The notes: generated by a model from the letters alone, not told the origin. A stretch of DNA of 64,000 nucleotides from JBAVVD01 sp049697115 (GCA_049697115.1 JBAVVD010000021.1:146694-210693), one strand, 5' to 3'. Shown: positions 1-8,675, counted from the first letter of the stretch. Made by a program: numbers and translations.

Positions 1-81
1 TGCGCTTATCACCAGAGGAAGCTGGCCATTGCCATTAAGAGAGCCCGCCTTATGGCGCTTCTTCCGTATGTTGAGGATTAG
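1..81 (+). CDS. rpsR: 30S ribosomal protein S18, C-terminal end (partial)
   Basis: The first 26 codons read in frame 1 to a TAG at 79-81. They give the typical S18 C-terminus, with HQRKLAIAIKRAR followed by LLPYVED. S18 binds 16S rRNA in the platform of the 30S subunit next to S6. The 5' part lies outside the window. rplI follows after 27 bases, which is the common rpsF-rpsR-rplI order, so this is the tail of a ribosomal operon running into the window. Confidence 0.93.
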   Translation, partial: CAYHQRKLAIAIKRARLMALLPYVED

Positions 82-108
82 AGGTTCGGTTGCCAAACAG
101 GAGGAAAT

Positions 109-621
109 ATGAAGGTAATCCTGAAACTGGACGTTGAAAATTTAGGAAGGAAAGGCGATATTGTCAACATCTCTCCAGGATATGGAAGGAACTATCTTGT
201 TCCAAATAAATTGGCCCTGGAGGTGACTTCCTCTAACATGAAGATGATCGCCATTGAAAAGCAAGCCCTGAAAAAGAAAATTGAGCAGGAGAGATCGTCC
301 TATCAAGAATTGATACAGAAGCTGAACCAAATTACACTTTCTTTTCGAAGAAAAGCGGGAGAGAAGGACACGATTTTCGGCTCGGTGAGTTCCACGGACA
401 TCAAAGAAGCGCTCGAGAAGCAGGGATTTGAGATTGACAAGAAGAAGATTGTTTTGGATGAGCCCCTCAAAAGGCTGGGGAACTATACCGTGCCCGTTAA
501 GATCTATCATGAGGATAAAGCGGAGATCAAAATAGAAGTCCTTAAAGAGGAAGGACAGGACGAAGAACCCAAAGGAAGAAAAGAGACTGGAGAAGAGAAG
601 GAAGACCGGTCGAGAGAATAA
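109..621 (+). CDS. rplI: 50S ribosomal protein L9
   Basis: L9 binds 23S rRNA near the base of the L1 stalk and projects a long helix that affects frame maintenance. The N-terminus (MKVILKLDVENLGRKGDIV, then GYGRNYL) is the classic L9 signature. The connecting helix (about residues 45-75) and the C-terminal domain with FGSVS follow. The usual length is about 148-150 aa. This protein has 170 aa because of a Glu/Lys/Arg-rich tail after about residue 148. The start ATG has a strong AGGAGG site 6 bases upstream. It is probably cotranscribed with rpsR upstream and dnaB downstream. Confidence 0.97.
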   Translation: MKVILKLDVENLGRKGDIVNISPGYGRNYLVPNKLALEVTSSNMKMIAIEKQALKKKIEQERSSYQELIQKLNQITLSFRRKAGEKDTIFGSVSSTDIKEALEKQGFEIDKKKIVLDEPLKRLGNYTVPVKIYHEDKAEIKIEVLKEEGQDEEPKGRKETGEEKEDRSRE

Positions 622-661
622 TTGAAAACATGAATTTATTATAGCGCCGGAGAGAGGAGAA

Positions 662-2041
662 GTGGAACTTGATCTGTTGTTTTTAAAAAAAACCCCTCCT
701 CAAAGTCTGGAAGCAGAAAAGACTGTTCTGGGAGGAATTCTGGTCAACAATGAAAATCTCAATGTGGTGCTCTCCATCGTCTCCCCGGAGGATTTCTACA
801 GGGACGCCCATCGAAAAATTCTGGGAAAGATCATTTTCCTGGTTGATAAGGGGGTTCCTGTCGAGCCGCTCTCTCTGACCGAAGAACTCCAAAGAGACGG
901 CTCTCTTGAGGAAGTCGGCGGAGCGGCGTACCTTTCTTCTCTTATGGACGGAGTCCCCAAAAACCTGAGTGTTGAGTACTATGCCCAGGTCATTAAAGAA
1001 AAAGCGCTGTTAAGGCGGCTTATCCTTTCCTCTGCCAAGATCATCTCGGCCAGCTATGAACAGAAAGAGGACGCGGACGAACTTCTCAATGCCGCCCAGG
1101 CGGCGATCATTGATGTCGCCGAGCAGAGAATCAAGCCAGGATTTGTTCCCCTGAAGGCGTTGACCAAACCGACAATGGATTTGATCGAAAGCCTCTCCCA
1201 ACGGAGGGAAGCGGTTACGGGCATTCCCACTGGATACAGGGAGCTGGATAACATCACGGCGGGATTCCACAGCTCTGAGTTTATCGTGATTGCCGCCCGA
1301 CCTTCCATGGGAAAAACGGCTCTCAGTCTGAATATTTCCCAGCATGTCGGCGTCAAGACCGATTATGCCGTGGGCTTTTTCTCCATGGAGATGTCGAAAG
1401 AGCAATTGGTCATCCGCCTTCTTTGTGCGGAGTCGATGATCGATATCAAAAGCGTAAGAACTGGGTTCATCAGCGAAAGGGAGCTGGAGAGACTCAGGCT
1501 CAGCGCCGAGACGCTTTCCCAGGCGAGAATTTATTTGGATGAGACACCCGCTTTAACCGTTATGGAGATGAAGGCCAAGGCCCGGCGTTTGAAGATGGAA
1601 CACAACCTCGATATCCTGTTTATAGACTATATTCAGCTCATGCGGACAGGCGGCCGATTTGAGAACCGAAATCAGGAAATGTCCTACATTACCCGTTCTT
1701 TAAAGGAGCTGGCCAAAGAGATTCGAATTCCCGTTGTGGGCATTTCTCAGCTCAGCCGTGCTCCGGAAAAGATGCGCCGAGAACCGCGCCCCCAGCTGTC
1801 TGACCTTCGTGAATCCGGGGCGATCGAGCAGGACGCCGATGTGGTAATCTTTATTTACCGTCCCGAAATGTATCTGTCCAAAGAAGATCGGCTGCGGGAG
1901 TTAAAATGGCAGGGCATCGCCGAGGTCCATGTGGCCAAGCAAAGAAACGGGCCGACCGATACGATCAAACTGGCTTTTCAGGATAAATATGCCAGGTTCG
2001 ATGACCTGGATTATTCATATTTCTCCAAGTCTGAGACATGA
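662..2041 (+). CDS. dnaB: Replicative DNA helicase DnaB
   Basis: This is the hexameric replication-fork helicase. Residues about 10-110 are the helical N-terminal domain (PQSLEAEKTVLGGIL). The RecA-like ATPase follows, with Walker A ARPSMGKTA near residues 212-220 and a Walker B region ILFIDYIQLM near 320. The C-terminus carries the conserved LRESGAIEQDAD segment. At 459 aa it is normal length with no intein. The start is GTG, preceded by GAGAGGAG. It lies 40 bases after rplI, a common pairing, and radA follows after about 165 non-coding bases. Confidence 0.97.
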   Translation: MELDLLFLKKTPPQSLEAEKTVLGGILVNNENLNVVLSIVSPEDFYRDAHRKILGKIIFLVDKGVPVEPLSLTEELQRDGSLEEVGGAAYLSSLMDGVPKNLSVEYYAQVIKEKALLRRLILSSAKIISASYEQKEDADELLNAAQAAIIDVAEQRIKPGFVPLKALTKPTMDLIESLSQRREAVTGIPTGYRELDNITAGFHSSEFIVIAARPSMGKTALSLNISQHVGVKTDYAVGFFSMEMSKEQLVIRLLCAESMIDIKSVRTGFISERELERLRLSAETLSQARIYLDETPALTVMEMKAKARRLKMEHNLDILFIDYIQLMRTGGRFENRNQEMSYITRSLKELAKEIRIPVVGISQLSRAPEKMRREPRPQLSDLRESGAIEQDADVVIFIYRPEMYLSKEDRLRELKWQGIAEVHVAKQRNGPTDTIKLAFQDKYARFDDLDYSYFSKSET

Positions 2042-2208
2042 GAGATGGTTCTGAAACCGAGACCCGTGAGTGACGTGACCCTTTCTCCCTCAGCCTGGAA
2101 GTCGATGAGTCATCCCCTGGAGAAACCCATTTTTCACAGCCGTGAGAACAGAGAAGGGCGGTCCTTTTCCAGGAACTTCAGAGAAAGGCGCCAAGGATAG
2201 AATCTTTG

Positions 2209-3567
2209 ATGAAAGACAAGACAGCTTTTGTCTGTCAGAATTGCGGATTTCACTCTCCGAAGTGGTTGGGGAAATGCCCCAACTGCGGCGAGTGGAATAC
2301 CCTCGTGGAAGAGATTGAGGGGGATGCGGATGCAGAGTATTCCTTTCCTCCTTCTGAGCCCCTGCTCTATGGAGAAATCAAAGAGGCGAAGAAACAGCGA
2401 GTCAAGATTGCCATCGAAGAATTCAATAAGGTTCTTGGAGGAGGTGTTGTCTTGGGGTCTCTGGTTTTGATCGGGGGAGAACCAGGAATCGGTAAATCGA
2501 CTCTTCTCCTCCAGGTCTCACGGGATTTTGCCCGGCAGGGGGAAAAAGTCCTCTACGTTTCAGGAGAAGAATCCCTGGAGCAGATCAAAATCAGAGGGGA
2601 CAGGCTGGGTGTAGGGGATGAAAAATTATATCTTCTGGCCGAGACTAGCCTGGAAAGAATCCTGGCTCATGCCGATAAACTTCAGCCTCAAATCTTTATC
2701 CTCGATTCCGTTCAGACGGTCTTTTCTTCAAAACTCACTTCAAGCCCGGGCACCATCAGCCAGGTCCGAGAAGTGGCCAATCAAGTTTTCCGTTTCGCCA
2801 AGAAAAACCAGGTTTCCTCATTCCTGATCGGACATATCACCAAGGAAGGCTCTCTGGCCGGCCCAAAGTCCCTGGAGCACATGGTGGATGTGGTTCTCCT
2901 TTTTGAAGGAGAGAGGGATCACAGCCATCGTGTTCTGCGGGCATTAAAAAACCGCTTTGGACCGGTCTCGGAGCTGGCGATTTTTGAAATGCAGTCGAGC
3001 GGACTCCAGGCGATTGCTAATCCCTCGGCCTTTTTTCTCAAAGAAAGGCCGGAGAACGAGGCCGGAAGCGTTGTTGTGGCCACGATCAAAGGGTCCCGGC
3101 CTTTGCTCATTGAAGTCCAGTCCCTTGTTTCGGCCACTCTTTTTACTGGGAACCCGCGGAGGATGACCGTTGGCCTTGACCATTTCCGAACGGCCATGCT
3201 TTTAGCTATAATTGAGAAGAAATTGGGCTCCAGTTTCTCCGGAGAAGATATCTATCTCAACGTGGTTGGAGGTGTGGTGATCGAAGAACCGGCGGCTGAT
3301 CTGGGAGTGATAATGGCGGTTGTCTCCTGTTTGAAAAACAAGCCTGTTCTCTCCCGTCTGGCCGTTTTTGGAGAAGTCGGCTTGAGCGGGGAGGTCCGCT
3401 CTGTGGGACAGGCTCTGGCCAGAATCAAGGAGGCCCATGCTCTTGGCTTTGACAAAGTATTATTGCCCCAGGGCAATCTCTCGCTCCTGGATAAAAAAGA
3501 GTTACCGGAGGTCAAGCTCCTGGGCGTCAGCAGCATCCGGCAAGCGGTGGAAATGATCTTTCATTAA
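2209..3567 (+). CDS. radA: DNA repair protein RadA
   Basis: RadA (Sms) is a DnaB-like branch-migration ATPase used in recombinational repair. An N-terminal Cys4 zinc finger (CQNCG ... CPNCGEW) is followed by Walker A GGEPGIGKST near residues 91-100. The RadA-specific KNRFG motif is near 248-252, and a Lon-protease-like C-terminal domain runs from about 280 to the end. ATG 2209 is preferred over the adjacent in-frame TTG 2206. An AAGGA site at 2193 fits either. The length of about 452 aa is typical. Confidence 0.96.
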   Translation: MKDKTAFVCQNCGFHSPKWLGKCPNCGEWNTLVEEIEGDADAEYSFPPSEPLLYGEIKEAKKQRVKIAIEEFNKVLGGGVVLGSLVLIGGEPGIGKSTLLLQVSRDFARQGEKVLYVSGEESLEQIKIRGDRLGVGDEKLYLLAETSLERILAHADKLQPQIFILDSVQTVFSSKLTSSPGTISQVREVANQVFRFAKKNQVSSFLIGHITKEGSLAGPKSLEHMVDVVLLFEGERDHSHRVLRALKNRFGPVSELAIFEMQSSGLQAIANPSAFFLKERPENEAGSVVVATIKGSRPLLIEVQSLVSATLFTGNPRRMTVGLDHFRTAMLLAIIEKKLGSSFSGEDIYLNVVGGVVIEEPAADLGVIMAVVSCLKNKPVLSRLAVFGEVGLSGEVRSVGQALARIKEAHALGFDKVLLPQGNLSLLDKKELPEVKLLGVSSIRQAVEMIFH

Positions 3568-3591
3568 ATATATTTTATTAAGGATTAACCG

Positions 3592-4581
3592 ATGGGTATT
3601 ATTATTTTTCGGCTTTTTATTATCACGTTTATCACGGCCGCGGGATATTTTTTTCCCATATTTCTCCTCGACCGGAAGATATCAGCGGCCATCGCTTTTG
3701 GCCTGGGGGCGATCATCATGTATCTGGAGACGAGAATCCGGAAGACCCAGTTCAAAATTATCTGGAGCTCGACCATCGGCACTTTTGCCGGAGTCGGACT
3801 GGGCTGGGGATTGGGCGCCATCTATCAGGCCATCACGGACGATCCCATCACGTCCACGTTTATCCGGATATTCTTCCTGATCATCATGCCCTATATCGGA
3901 TTTCTGGTGGGAACACAGAAATACGAATGGCTGGATCCCGCTCATCTTTTCCGCTTTTTCAAAGAGAAAAGCGTGGGGCGCAGTTATAAAATATTGGACA
4001 CAAGCGTGATCATTGACGGGAGGATCGCGGATTTGTGCGACACGGCCTTTATCGAGGGGACGCTGGTTGTGCCGCAATTTATTCTCAAAGAGCTTCAATT
4101 GGTGGCCGATTCCTCGGACGCCTTGAAAAGACAGAGGGGCCGGCGCGGCCTGGACATCCTGGACCATCTTCAAAAATCCTCGCAAGTCTCCGTGATTATT
4201 ACGGAAATGGATTTTCCGGAAATTAAAGATGTGGATTCCAAGCTGATTGAATTGGCCAAACACCAGGACGCCCTGATTGTCACCAACGACCTCAACCTCA
4301 ATAAAGTGGCCAGGCTCCAGGGAATATCGGTCCTCAATATCAATGAGCTGGCCAATGCCCTTAAACCGATTGTGCTGCCCGGCGAATTCATGAAAGTGTT
4401 TATTATTAAAGAGGGCAAGGAAAAGGATCAAGGGGTGGCCTATCTGGACGACGGGACGATGGTTGTTGTGGATAATTCCCGGAGGATGATCGGTCAGAAT
4501 ATAGACATAACCGTCACTTCTGTTCTTCAGACGACCGTGGGTAAGATGATCTTTGGGCGCTACAACGAAGACGTGCGATGA
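3592..4581 (+). CDS. PIN-TRAM domain membrane protein (YacL-like)
   Basis: The first 110 or so residues form about four hydrophobic membrane segments. A PIN nuclease-like domain follows, starting at the KILDTSVIIDGRIADL motif, where D136 is the first acidic active-site residue, and ending near residue 260. A C-terminal TRAM RNA-binding domain spans about 265-325. This matches the YacL/TRAM-PIN family of membrane-anchored putative RNases. The stop codon overlaps the ispD start (ATGA), so the two are translationally coupled. YacL-type proteins beside radA and ispD-ispF are also seen in Firmicutes. The substrate is unknown. Confidence 0.9.
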   Translation: MGIIIFRLFIITFITAAGYFFPIFLLDRKISAAIAFGLGAIIMYLETRIRKTQFKIIWSSTIGTFAGVGLGWGLGAIYQAITDDPITSTFIRIFFLIIMPYIGFLVGTQKYEWLDPAHLFRFFKEKSVGRSYKILDTSVIIDGRIADLCDTAFIEGTLVVPQFILKELQLVADSSDALKRQRGRRGLDILDHLQKSSQVSVIITEMDFPEIKDVDSKLIELAKHQDALIVTNDLNLNKVARLQGISVLNINELANALKPIVLPGEFMKVFIIKEGKEKDQGVAYLDDGTMVVVDNSRRMIGQNIDITVTSVLQTTVGKMIFGRYNEDVR

Positions 4582-5243
4582 ATGATGTCACGACGATTGT
4601 CGTTGCCGCCGGAGAGGGAAGACGCTTCGGCACTCTTAAGCAGTTTGCCCTTCTCAAGGGGAAGCCCATTCTTGACTGGTGTCTTGAGAAATTTGAAGCC
4701 CATGTGGAAGTCGATGAAGTCATTCTTGTTTTGCCGGATCTCCGTCAGCGCCAGAGATACATGAATCGTTATTCAAAAATCAGTGCCGTTGTCAAGGGAG
4801 GAGAAAAAAGACAGGATTCTGTTTGGGAAGGATTCCGCCGGATTGATCCAAAAAAGACAGAGATCGTATTAATTCATGATGGCGTGAGGCCTCTGGTCAG
4901 CCCGAAGACAATCCACCGGGTCATCGAAGGAGCCCGGAAGAAACAGGCTGTTGTTCCCGGCCTTGTTCTGGACGAGACAGTCAAAGAAGTCAAGGAGCAG
5001 GCGGTTGTCCGCACCCTGGAAAGGGAAAGGCTTGTCCGAATTCAAACGCCTCAGGCGTTTTTGTATTCTTTGTTGAAACGGTCTTTCCAGAAGGCCGCCG
5101 ATGAGCATTATTACGGAACGGACGAAGCCAGCCTGGTGGAGAGGCTGGGAGAGAAAGTATTTATCCTTCCGGGAGATCCCAGGAACATCAAGATTACGTC
5201 TCCTCTAGACCTGAGAGTTGCGGAGGCTTTACTTGAAGATTAA
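4578..5243 (+). CDS. ispD: 2-C-methyl-D-erythritol 4-phosphate cytidylyltransferase
   Basis: IspD transfers CMP from CTP to MEP in the non-mevalonate isoprenoid pathway. The nucleotide-binding N-terminus IVVAAGEGRRFG is followed by LIHDGVRPLV and, near the C-terminus, NIKITSPLDL, all hallmark IspD segments. At 221 aa it is standard length. The start overlaps the stop of the PIN-TRAM gene by 4 bases and the end overlaps ispF, so ispD and ispF form one translational unit. Confidence 0.96.
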   Translation: MNDVTTIVVAAGEGRRFGTLKQFALLKGKPILDWCLEKFEAHVEVDEVILVLPDLRQRQRYMNRYSKISAVVKGGEKRQDSVWEGFRRIDPKKTEIVLIHDGVRPLVSPKTIHRVIEGARKKQAVVPGLVLDETVKEVKEQAVVRTLERERLVRIQTPQAFLYSLLKRSFQKAADEHYYGTDEASLVERLGEKVFILPGDPRNIKITSPLDLRVAEALLED

Positions 5244-5721
5244 ACCCGGAATCGGCTATGACATCCACAAGCTCGTGCGAGGACGGAAGCTTTTTCTGGG
5301 AGGGCTGGAAATTCCATTCTCTTTGGGCTTGGCGGGGCATTCCGATGGAGATGTCGTTATTCATGCCTTGATTGACGCGCTTCTGGGAGCGATGGGAGAA
5401 GGAGATATTGGCCAGCTTTTTCCGGATACAAAGGCAGAATACAAGAACATCCGCAGCACAGAGCTCTTGAAAGATATCATGGGAAGGCTGAAAAAGAAAA
5501 ATTACAAAATTGTCCACATCGATACGATTCTCATCGTCGAAAGGCCAAAACTGGCGCCCTATCTATCAGAGATGAAAAAAATGCTCTGCCCTATCCTTCA
5601 TATCCGGGAGGAGAGCCTGGGGATTAAGGCTAAAACCAATGAAGGGCTAGGTGCGATCGGCCGGGGAAAAGCTATTGCCTGCTGGGCTTTAGCCCTTCTG
5701 ACGGGAAGGCCGTCGGATTAA
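5233..5721 (+). CDS. ispF: 2-C-methyl-D-erythritol 2,4-cyclodiphosphate synthase
   Basis: IspF cyclises CDP-ME 2-phosphate to MEcPP with loss of CMP. The metal-binding N-terminus IGYDIHKL, GHSDGDVVIHALIDALLGA and the C-terminal TNEGLGAIGRGKAIA are diagnostic. I place the start at TTG 5233, six bases after a GGAGG at 5222-5226. This gives the usual short N-terminus (LKIKPGIGYD) and 162 aa. A more upstream in-frame TTG at 5218 would add five residues without a good ribosome site. The start overlaps the end of ispD by 11 bases. Confidence 0.95.
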   Translation: MKIKPGIGYDIHKLVRGRKLFLGGLEIPFSLGLAGHSDGDVVIHALIDALLGAMGEGDIGQLFPDTKAEYKNIRSTELLKDIMGRLKKKNYKIVHIDTILIVERPKLAPYLSEMKKMLCPILHIREESLGIKAKTNEGLGAIGRGKAIACWALALLTGRPSD

Positions 5722-5829
5722 GCAGAGGTCATTTTTTTTACTCCGCGTGCAGGAAAGAGTCTCATTTTTGGCTGAATGGGACTGTATGGCCTTTATGGGA
5801 ACAGGTCTCTTTAAAGCGGGAAAAAGGGT

Positions 5830-5876
5830 AAAAAAAAAGGCTGCAGTTTTTCTCTTTGGGGGAGTGACTGCAGCCT
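5830..5876 (-). terminator. Rho-independent terminator (minus strand)
   Basis: A perfect 10-bp stem (AGGCTGCAGT / ACTGCAGCCT) with a 19-base loop has nine A residues on its left side. Read on the minus strand it is a GC-rich hairpin followed by a T tract, so it should terminate the small minus-strand gene at 6018-6197. On the plus strand no T tract follows, so it is not an obvious terminator for ispF. Confidence 0.8.
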
Positions 5877-6017
5877 CTCAGGTGATTGGAATGGGTTGGG
5901 AGGGGAGGATTATACTTCTAATAATGGATGGAATCCATTTTTCCAGATTATTCACCCACCATTCCCAGAAGATCAAATGGACGCTCTTTGTCCTTCTTTC
6001 CATCCGGCTCAGCCTTT

Positions 6018-6197
6018 TTAGAGAAAAGAACGCCGAGTAAACACATCCACTTTGGCCAGGTAATTGGCGATAATTTCATAGCCAGCGGCTTTTCCGACTT
6101 TTAGAATTTCGTAAGAGGGAGCGGCGATGGCGTTGAACCCGATAAAAGTGATGAGAACAGCAACGATAAAGATAACGATTTTTGTTTTGATTTTCAT
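6018..6197 (-). CDS. Small secreted or membrane peptide, unknown function
   Basis: A 59-aa product starts with MKIKTKIVIF, then a hydrophobic stretch and FNAIAAPSYE. This is a good Sec signal peptide, with likely cleavage after AIA or AIAA, leaving about 35 residues (KVGKAAGYEIIANYLAKVD). The ATG at 6197 has a GGAGG site six bases upstream, which favours it over a longer start at 6230. A strong minus-strand terminator lies about 140 bases downstream. No homolog is recognised. The ribosome site, signal peptide and terminator together argue for a real gene despite its size. Confidence 0.6.
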   Translation of the reverse strand: MKIKTKIVIFIVAVLITFIGFNAIAAPSYEILKVGKAAGYEIIANYLAKVDVFTRRSFL

Positions 6198-6278
6198 TTT
6201 TGACCTCCAGCTCTCATTTGTTATCCTCACTCATATATACGCTTCATCCTGGGAAAAGGTTCCGATTTAATTCATTGA

Positions 6279-6530
6279 TTCTCTTCCATTCTGTGTGGGT
6301 GAGAAAGGAGATATCCGGAATGGCTGCGCTCCCCTTCAGGTTTTTCACGCCGTTCCCTCTCCGCTCCTGGAGGCGGCTGCGGAACTCGCTTCCAGAGAAG
6401 CTCAAACATCCTCGCCGCCCGGCAGAGCCGGGTTCCCTCCAGGAGCGCCTCGGGAAGGCTAAACCTTCAATGGTCGCTTTCGCCATTCCGGATATCTTCC
6501 TTATATGAATCCACCCAAAATGGAAGAGAA
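6279..6530. repeat. About 250-bp imperfect palindrome
   Basis: The arms match in inverted order along most of the length. TTCTCTTCCATT (6279-6290) pairs with 6519-6530. GATATCCGGAATGGC (6310-6324) pairs perfectly with 6482-6496. Inner CTCCTGGAG-type segments near 6364 and 6436 also pair. The centre is near 6405. No protein is supported on either strand. It resembles a folded MITE or BIME-like element and adjoins a copy of the dispersed GC-rich repeat at 6551. Confidence 0.7.
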
Positions 6531-6550
6531 CCAACTCATTTTGTTATCGG

Positions 6551-6650
6551 ATAAAGGAAGGATCGAAGGGCCGTGAGGCTCCGGGCGGGGAGCCCCTCCG
6601 CCGTGCCACTTTCCCTCGATGATCGCTCCCATCACAGAAGATGCTACCGG
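6551..6650 (+). repeat. Dispersed GC-rich intergenic repeat, short copy
   Basis: This copy shares GATCGAAGGGCCGTGAGGCT, the hairpin core GGCTCCGGGCGGGGAGCC, and the tail CATCACAGAAGATGCTACC with copies at 22057-22252 (inverted), 40910-41123 and 53974-54170. It lacks the left half (AGGGTCCTGTCACGG...) found in the longer copies. No coding potential is seen. Confidence 0.8.
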
Positions 6651-6664
6651 AATTGAGAGGACAG

Positions 6665-6693
6665 TTGACTTGAATAGAATTAGTGGATATGCT
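6665..6693 (+). promoter_or_regulatory. Sigma-70-type promoter for the M14 peptidase gene
   Basis: TTGACT at 6665-6670 and TATGCT at 6688-6693 are separated by 17 bases. Transcription would begin near 6700, just ahead of the ribosome site at 6711 and the GTG start at 6722. The placement agrees with the chosen start and argues against an upstream start at 6683. Confidence 0.5.
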
Positions 6694-6721
6694 CATTTCA
6701 AATTATGAAAGGAGAAATCCT

Positions 6722-8608
6722 GTGAAAAAAATGTGCCGGCAAGCTCTTTATTCTTGTCTGCTCTTCTCTTTTATTTTTTTATATGTTTTGGCCCAAGAGC
6801 CGCAGCTTTCGAAAATCTATACCGTGGGCGGCACCCGGCACGGAGCGAGTTTTTTTCCCCGCGTGGATTATTCTCAGACCAGGCCCAAGGTGCCCGGAGA
6901 GATGGATTTCAGCCATTACCACAAATACGGCGAAGTGGTGGATTTTCTTAAAAAGTGGGAAAAGGAATACACCCATCTCGTTGAGCTTTATTCCGTCGGA
7001 AAAAGCTTTGAGGGAAGAGACATCTGGCAGATAACCATCACCAATAAGTCCACTGGAAAGGATGTCGACAAACCGGCCATGTTTATCGAAGGGAATCGAC
7101 ACTCCGGAGAAGTGACCGGAGCAGAATGCGCCCTTTATTTTGCCTGGCACGTTCTCACGAGCTATGGAAAAGATCCGCAGATCACCCATCTCGTCGACAC
7201 TAAAGCTCTGTATGTGAAAATAAAAAATAATCCGGACGGCTCCGAGCTTTACCTCAACACAGCTCAGAGCAACCGGAGTACCGTAAGACCCCACGACTCC
7301 GACCGCGACGGCCTGCTGGATGAAGACCCGCCGGAAGATCTCGACGGAGACGGATTCTGCATGCAGATGAGGCAGAAAGTCGAGTTGGGGAAGGGTGACT
7401 ATATTCTTGATCCGGAGGATTCAACCGGGCGGTTGATGAAACGCGCGTCTGGCGGGAAGGGAGATTACAAGGTCTACAGCGAGGGCATCGACAACGACGG
7501 AGACGGACAGTATAACGAAGACGGCATCGGCGGTCTGGACCTCCACCGGAACTATCCTGAGAATTGGCGGCCGGAGCCAGGATTGGACCTTACCGGACGC
7601 GGTTGGACTCAGGGAGGCGCCGGTGAATTTCCTCTTTCGGAAGTGGAAACAAGATCTGTTGTCCTTTTTCTCCTCCAGCATCCGAACGTCTCTATCGTCC
7701 AGACTATGGACACCACTGTCCCCATGTTGCTGCGCGGACCTTCGACCAGCCGCTCAGAGGATTCCATGTTTCCCGAGGACCTGAAGATCCTCCGCTACTT
7801 TGATGAAGAGGGGAAGAAGATTACAGGCTACAGGAATGCCGGGGATACTTATTGGGATTATGCCAACGTGGGCCGGGCCTTCCGGAGACTCGAGGATGAA
7901 GAAGAACGCGAACCCAGAGGATTTCCGCTCTTCGGTCATTCTCCCGACTTTGGATATTCCTATTACGGGTCCATCTGGTACGGAGATGAGCTCTGGTGCG
8001 GCGGCAGAGTTGTGGATTATGACGGAGACGGCAGAATCACAGAACTGGAGAGCCTGAGGTGGAATGATGAGGTTCTGGCCGGAAGGGCGTTTAAAGACTG
8101 GACTAAGTTTCTCCATCCCCAACTGGGCGAAGTGGAAATCGGCGGATTGAATCCCAAGTTTTTCCGTCAGAATCCTCCGCCGGAATTCCTTGAAGAATGG
8201 ATAAAGAAAGAAGCCCTGTTTAATCTTTTCCTGGCCAAATCCCTGCCTCAGATTAAAATCCTTTCCACAGAATGCAGGCCGGTCAGAAAAGAACCGGATG
8301 TCTATGAGTGTGTCTGCGTGGTGACCAATGAAGGATTTTTACCCACGGCTCTGAAAATAGCCGAGCGGGTGAAAATTGTGAAGCCGGATTGGGCAGAACT
8401 GAGGCTCCCTTCCGGCGCCGAATGGATGGACTCCAAGGGCCGGCAGGAAATCGGTTTTCTCAAATCTAAGGAACGGAAGGAACTGCGGTGGAAACTAAAG
8501 ATCAAAGAACATAAAGCCATGGAAGCGGAAGTGATCGTCGGCTCTACGCGCGGCGGTCTGGACAGGGAAATAATAAAGATAAGAGAGGCCGGCGATAAGG
8601 CGGATTGA
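6722..8608 (+). CDS. Secreted M14-family zinc carboxypeptidase-like protein
   Basis: The GTG start lies 7 bases after a GGAG site. A signal peptide (MKKMCRQALY, then a hydrophobic run ending YVLAQ) implies export. The M14 metal motif HSGE gives H127 and E130. HRNYPENW (276-277 Arg-Asn) is the substrate-binding region, and HPQLGEVEIGG near 465-475 holds the likely catalytic Glu. Three to four Asp-rich loops (192-202, 206-211, 257-267, 432-443) resemble calcium-binding EF-hand/TSP3 loops. The expected third zinc ligand, usually His in the segment before LRGP, reads Asp (TMDTT, D330). The length of 628 aa fits the large bacterial M14 peptidases. A C-terminal beta-rich tail follows 490. Activity is uncertain because of D330. 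Confidence 0.88.
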   Translation: MKKMCRQALYSCLLFSFIFLYVLAQEPQLSKIYTVGGTRHGASFFPRVDYSQTRPKVPGEMDFSHYHKYGEVVDFLKKWEKEYTHLVELYSVGKSFEGRDIWQITITNKSTGKDVDKPAMFIEGNRHSGEVTGAECALYFAWHVLTSYGKDPQITHLVDTKALYVKIKNNPDGSELYLNTAQSNRSTVRPHDSDRDGLLDEDPPEDLDGDGFCMQMRQKVELGKGDYILDPEDSTGRLMKRASGGKGDYKVYSEGIDNDGDGQYNEDGIGGLDLHRNYPENWRPEPGLDLTGRGWTQGGAGEFPLSEVETRSVVLFLLQHPNVSIVQTMDTTVPMLLRGPSTSRSEDSMFPEDLKILRYFDEEGKKITGYRNAGDTYWDYANVGRAFRRLEDEEEREPRGFPLFGHSPDFGYSYYGSIWYGDELWCGGRVVDYDGDGRITELESLRWNDEVLAGRAFKDWTKFLHPQLGEVEIGGLNPKFFRQNPPPEFLEEWIKKEALFNLFLAKSLPQIKILSTECRPVRKEPDVYECVCVVTNEGFLPTALKIAERVKIVKPDWAELRLPSGAEWMDSKGRQEIGFLKSKERKELRWKLKIKEHKAMEAEVIVGSTRGGLDREIIKIREAGDKAD

Positions 8609-8675
8609 TGGAAGGGAGAGCACAAAGCGGTTCCCTTTCCAATATAAAAGAAGACAAAAGAATGGATATTCTTTG

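Noticed and set aside
3682..4431. Long open frame on the minus strand (249 codons)
   Set aside because: It lies wholly inside the PIN-TRAM gene, has no recognisable domain, and its product is the low-quality type expected from the antisense of a GC-balanced gene.
5747..6040. Plus-strand open frame of 97 codons after ispF
   Set aside because: It spans the minus-strand terminator, has no ribosome site and no recognisable domain.
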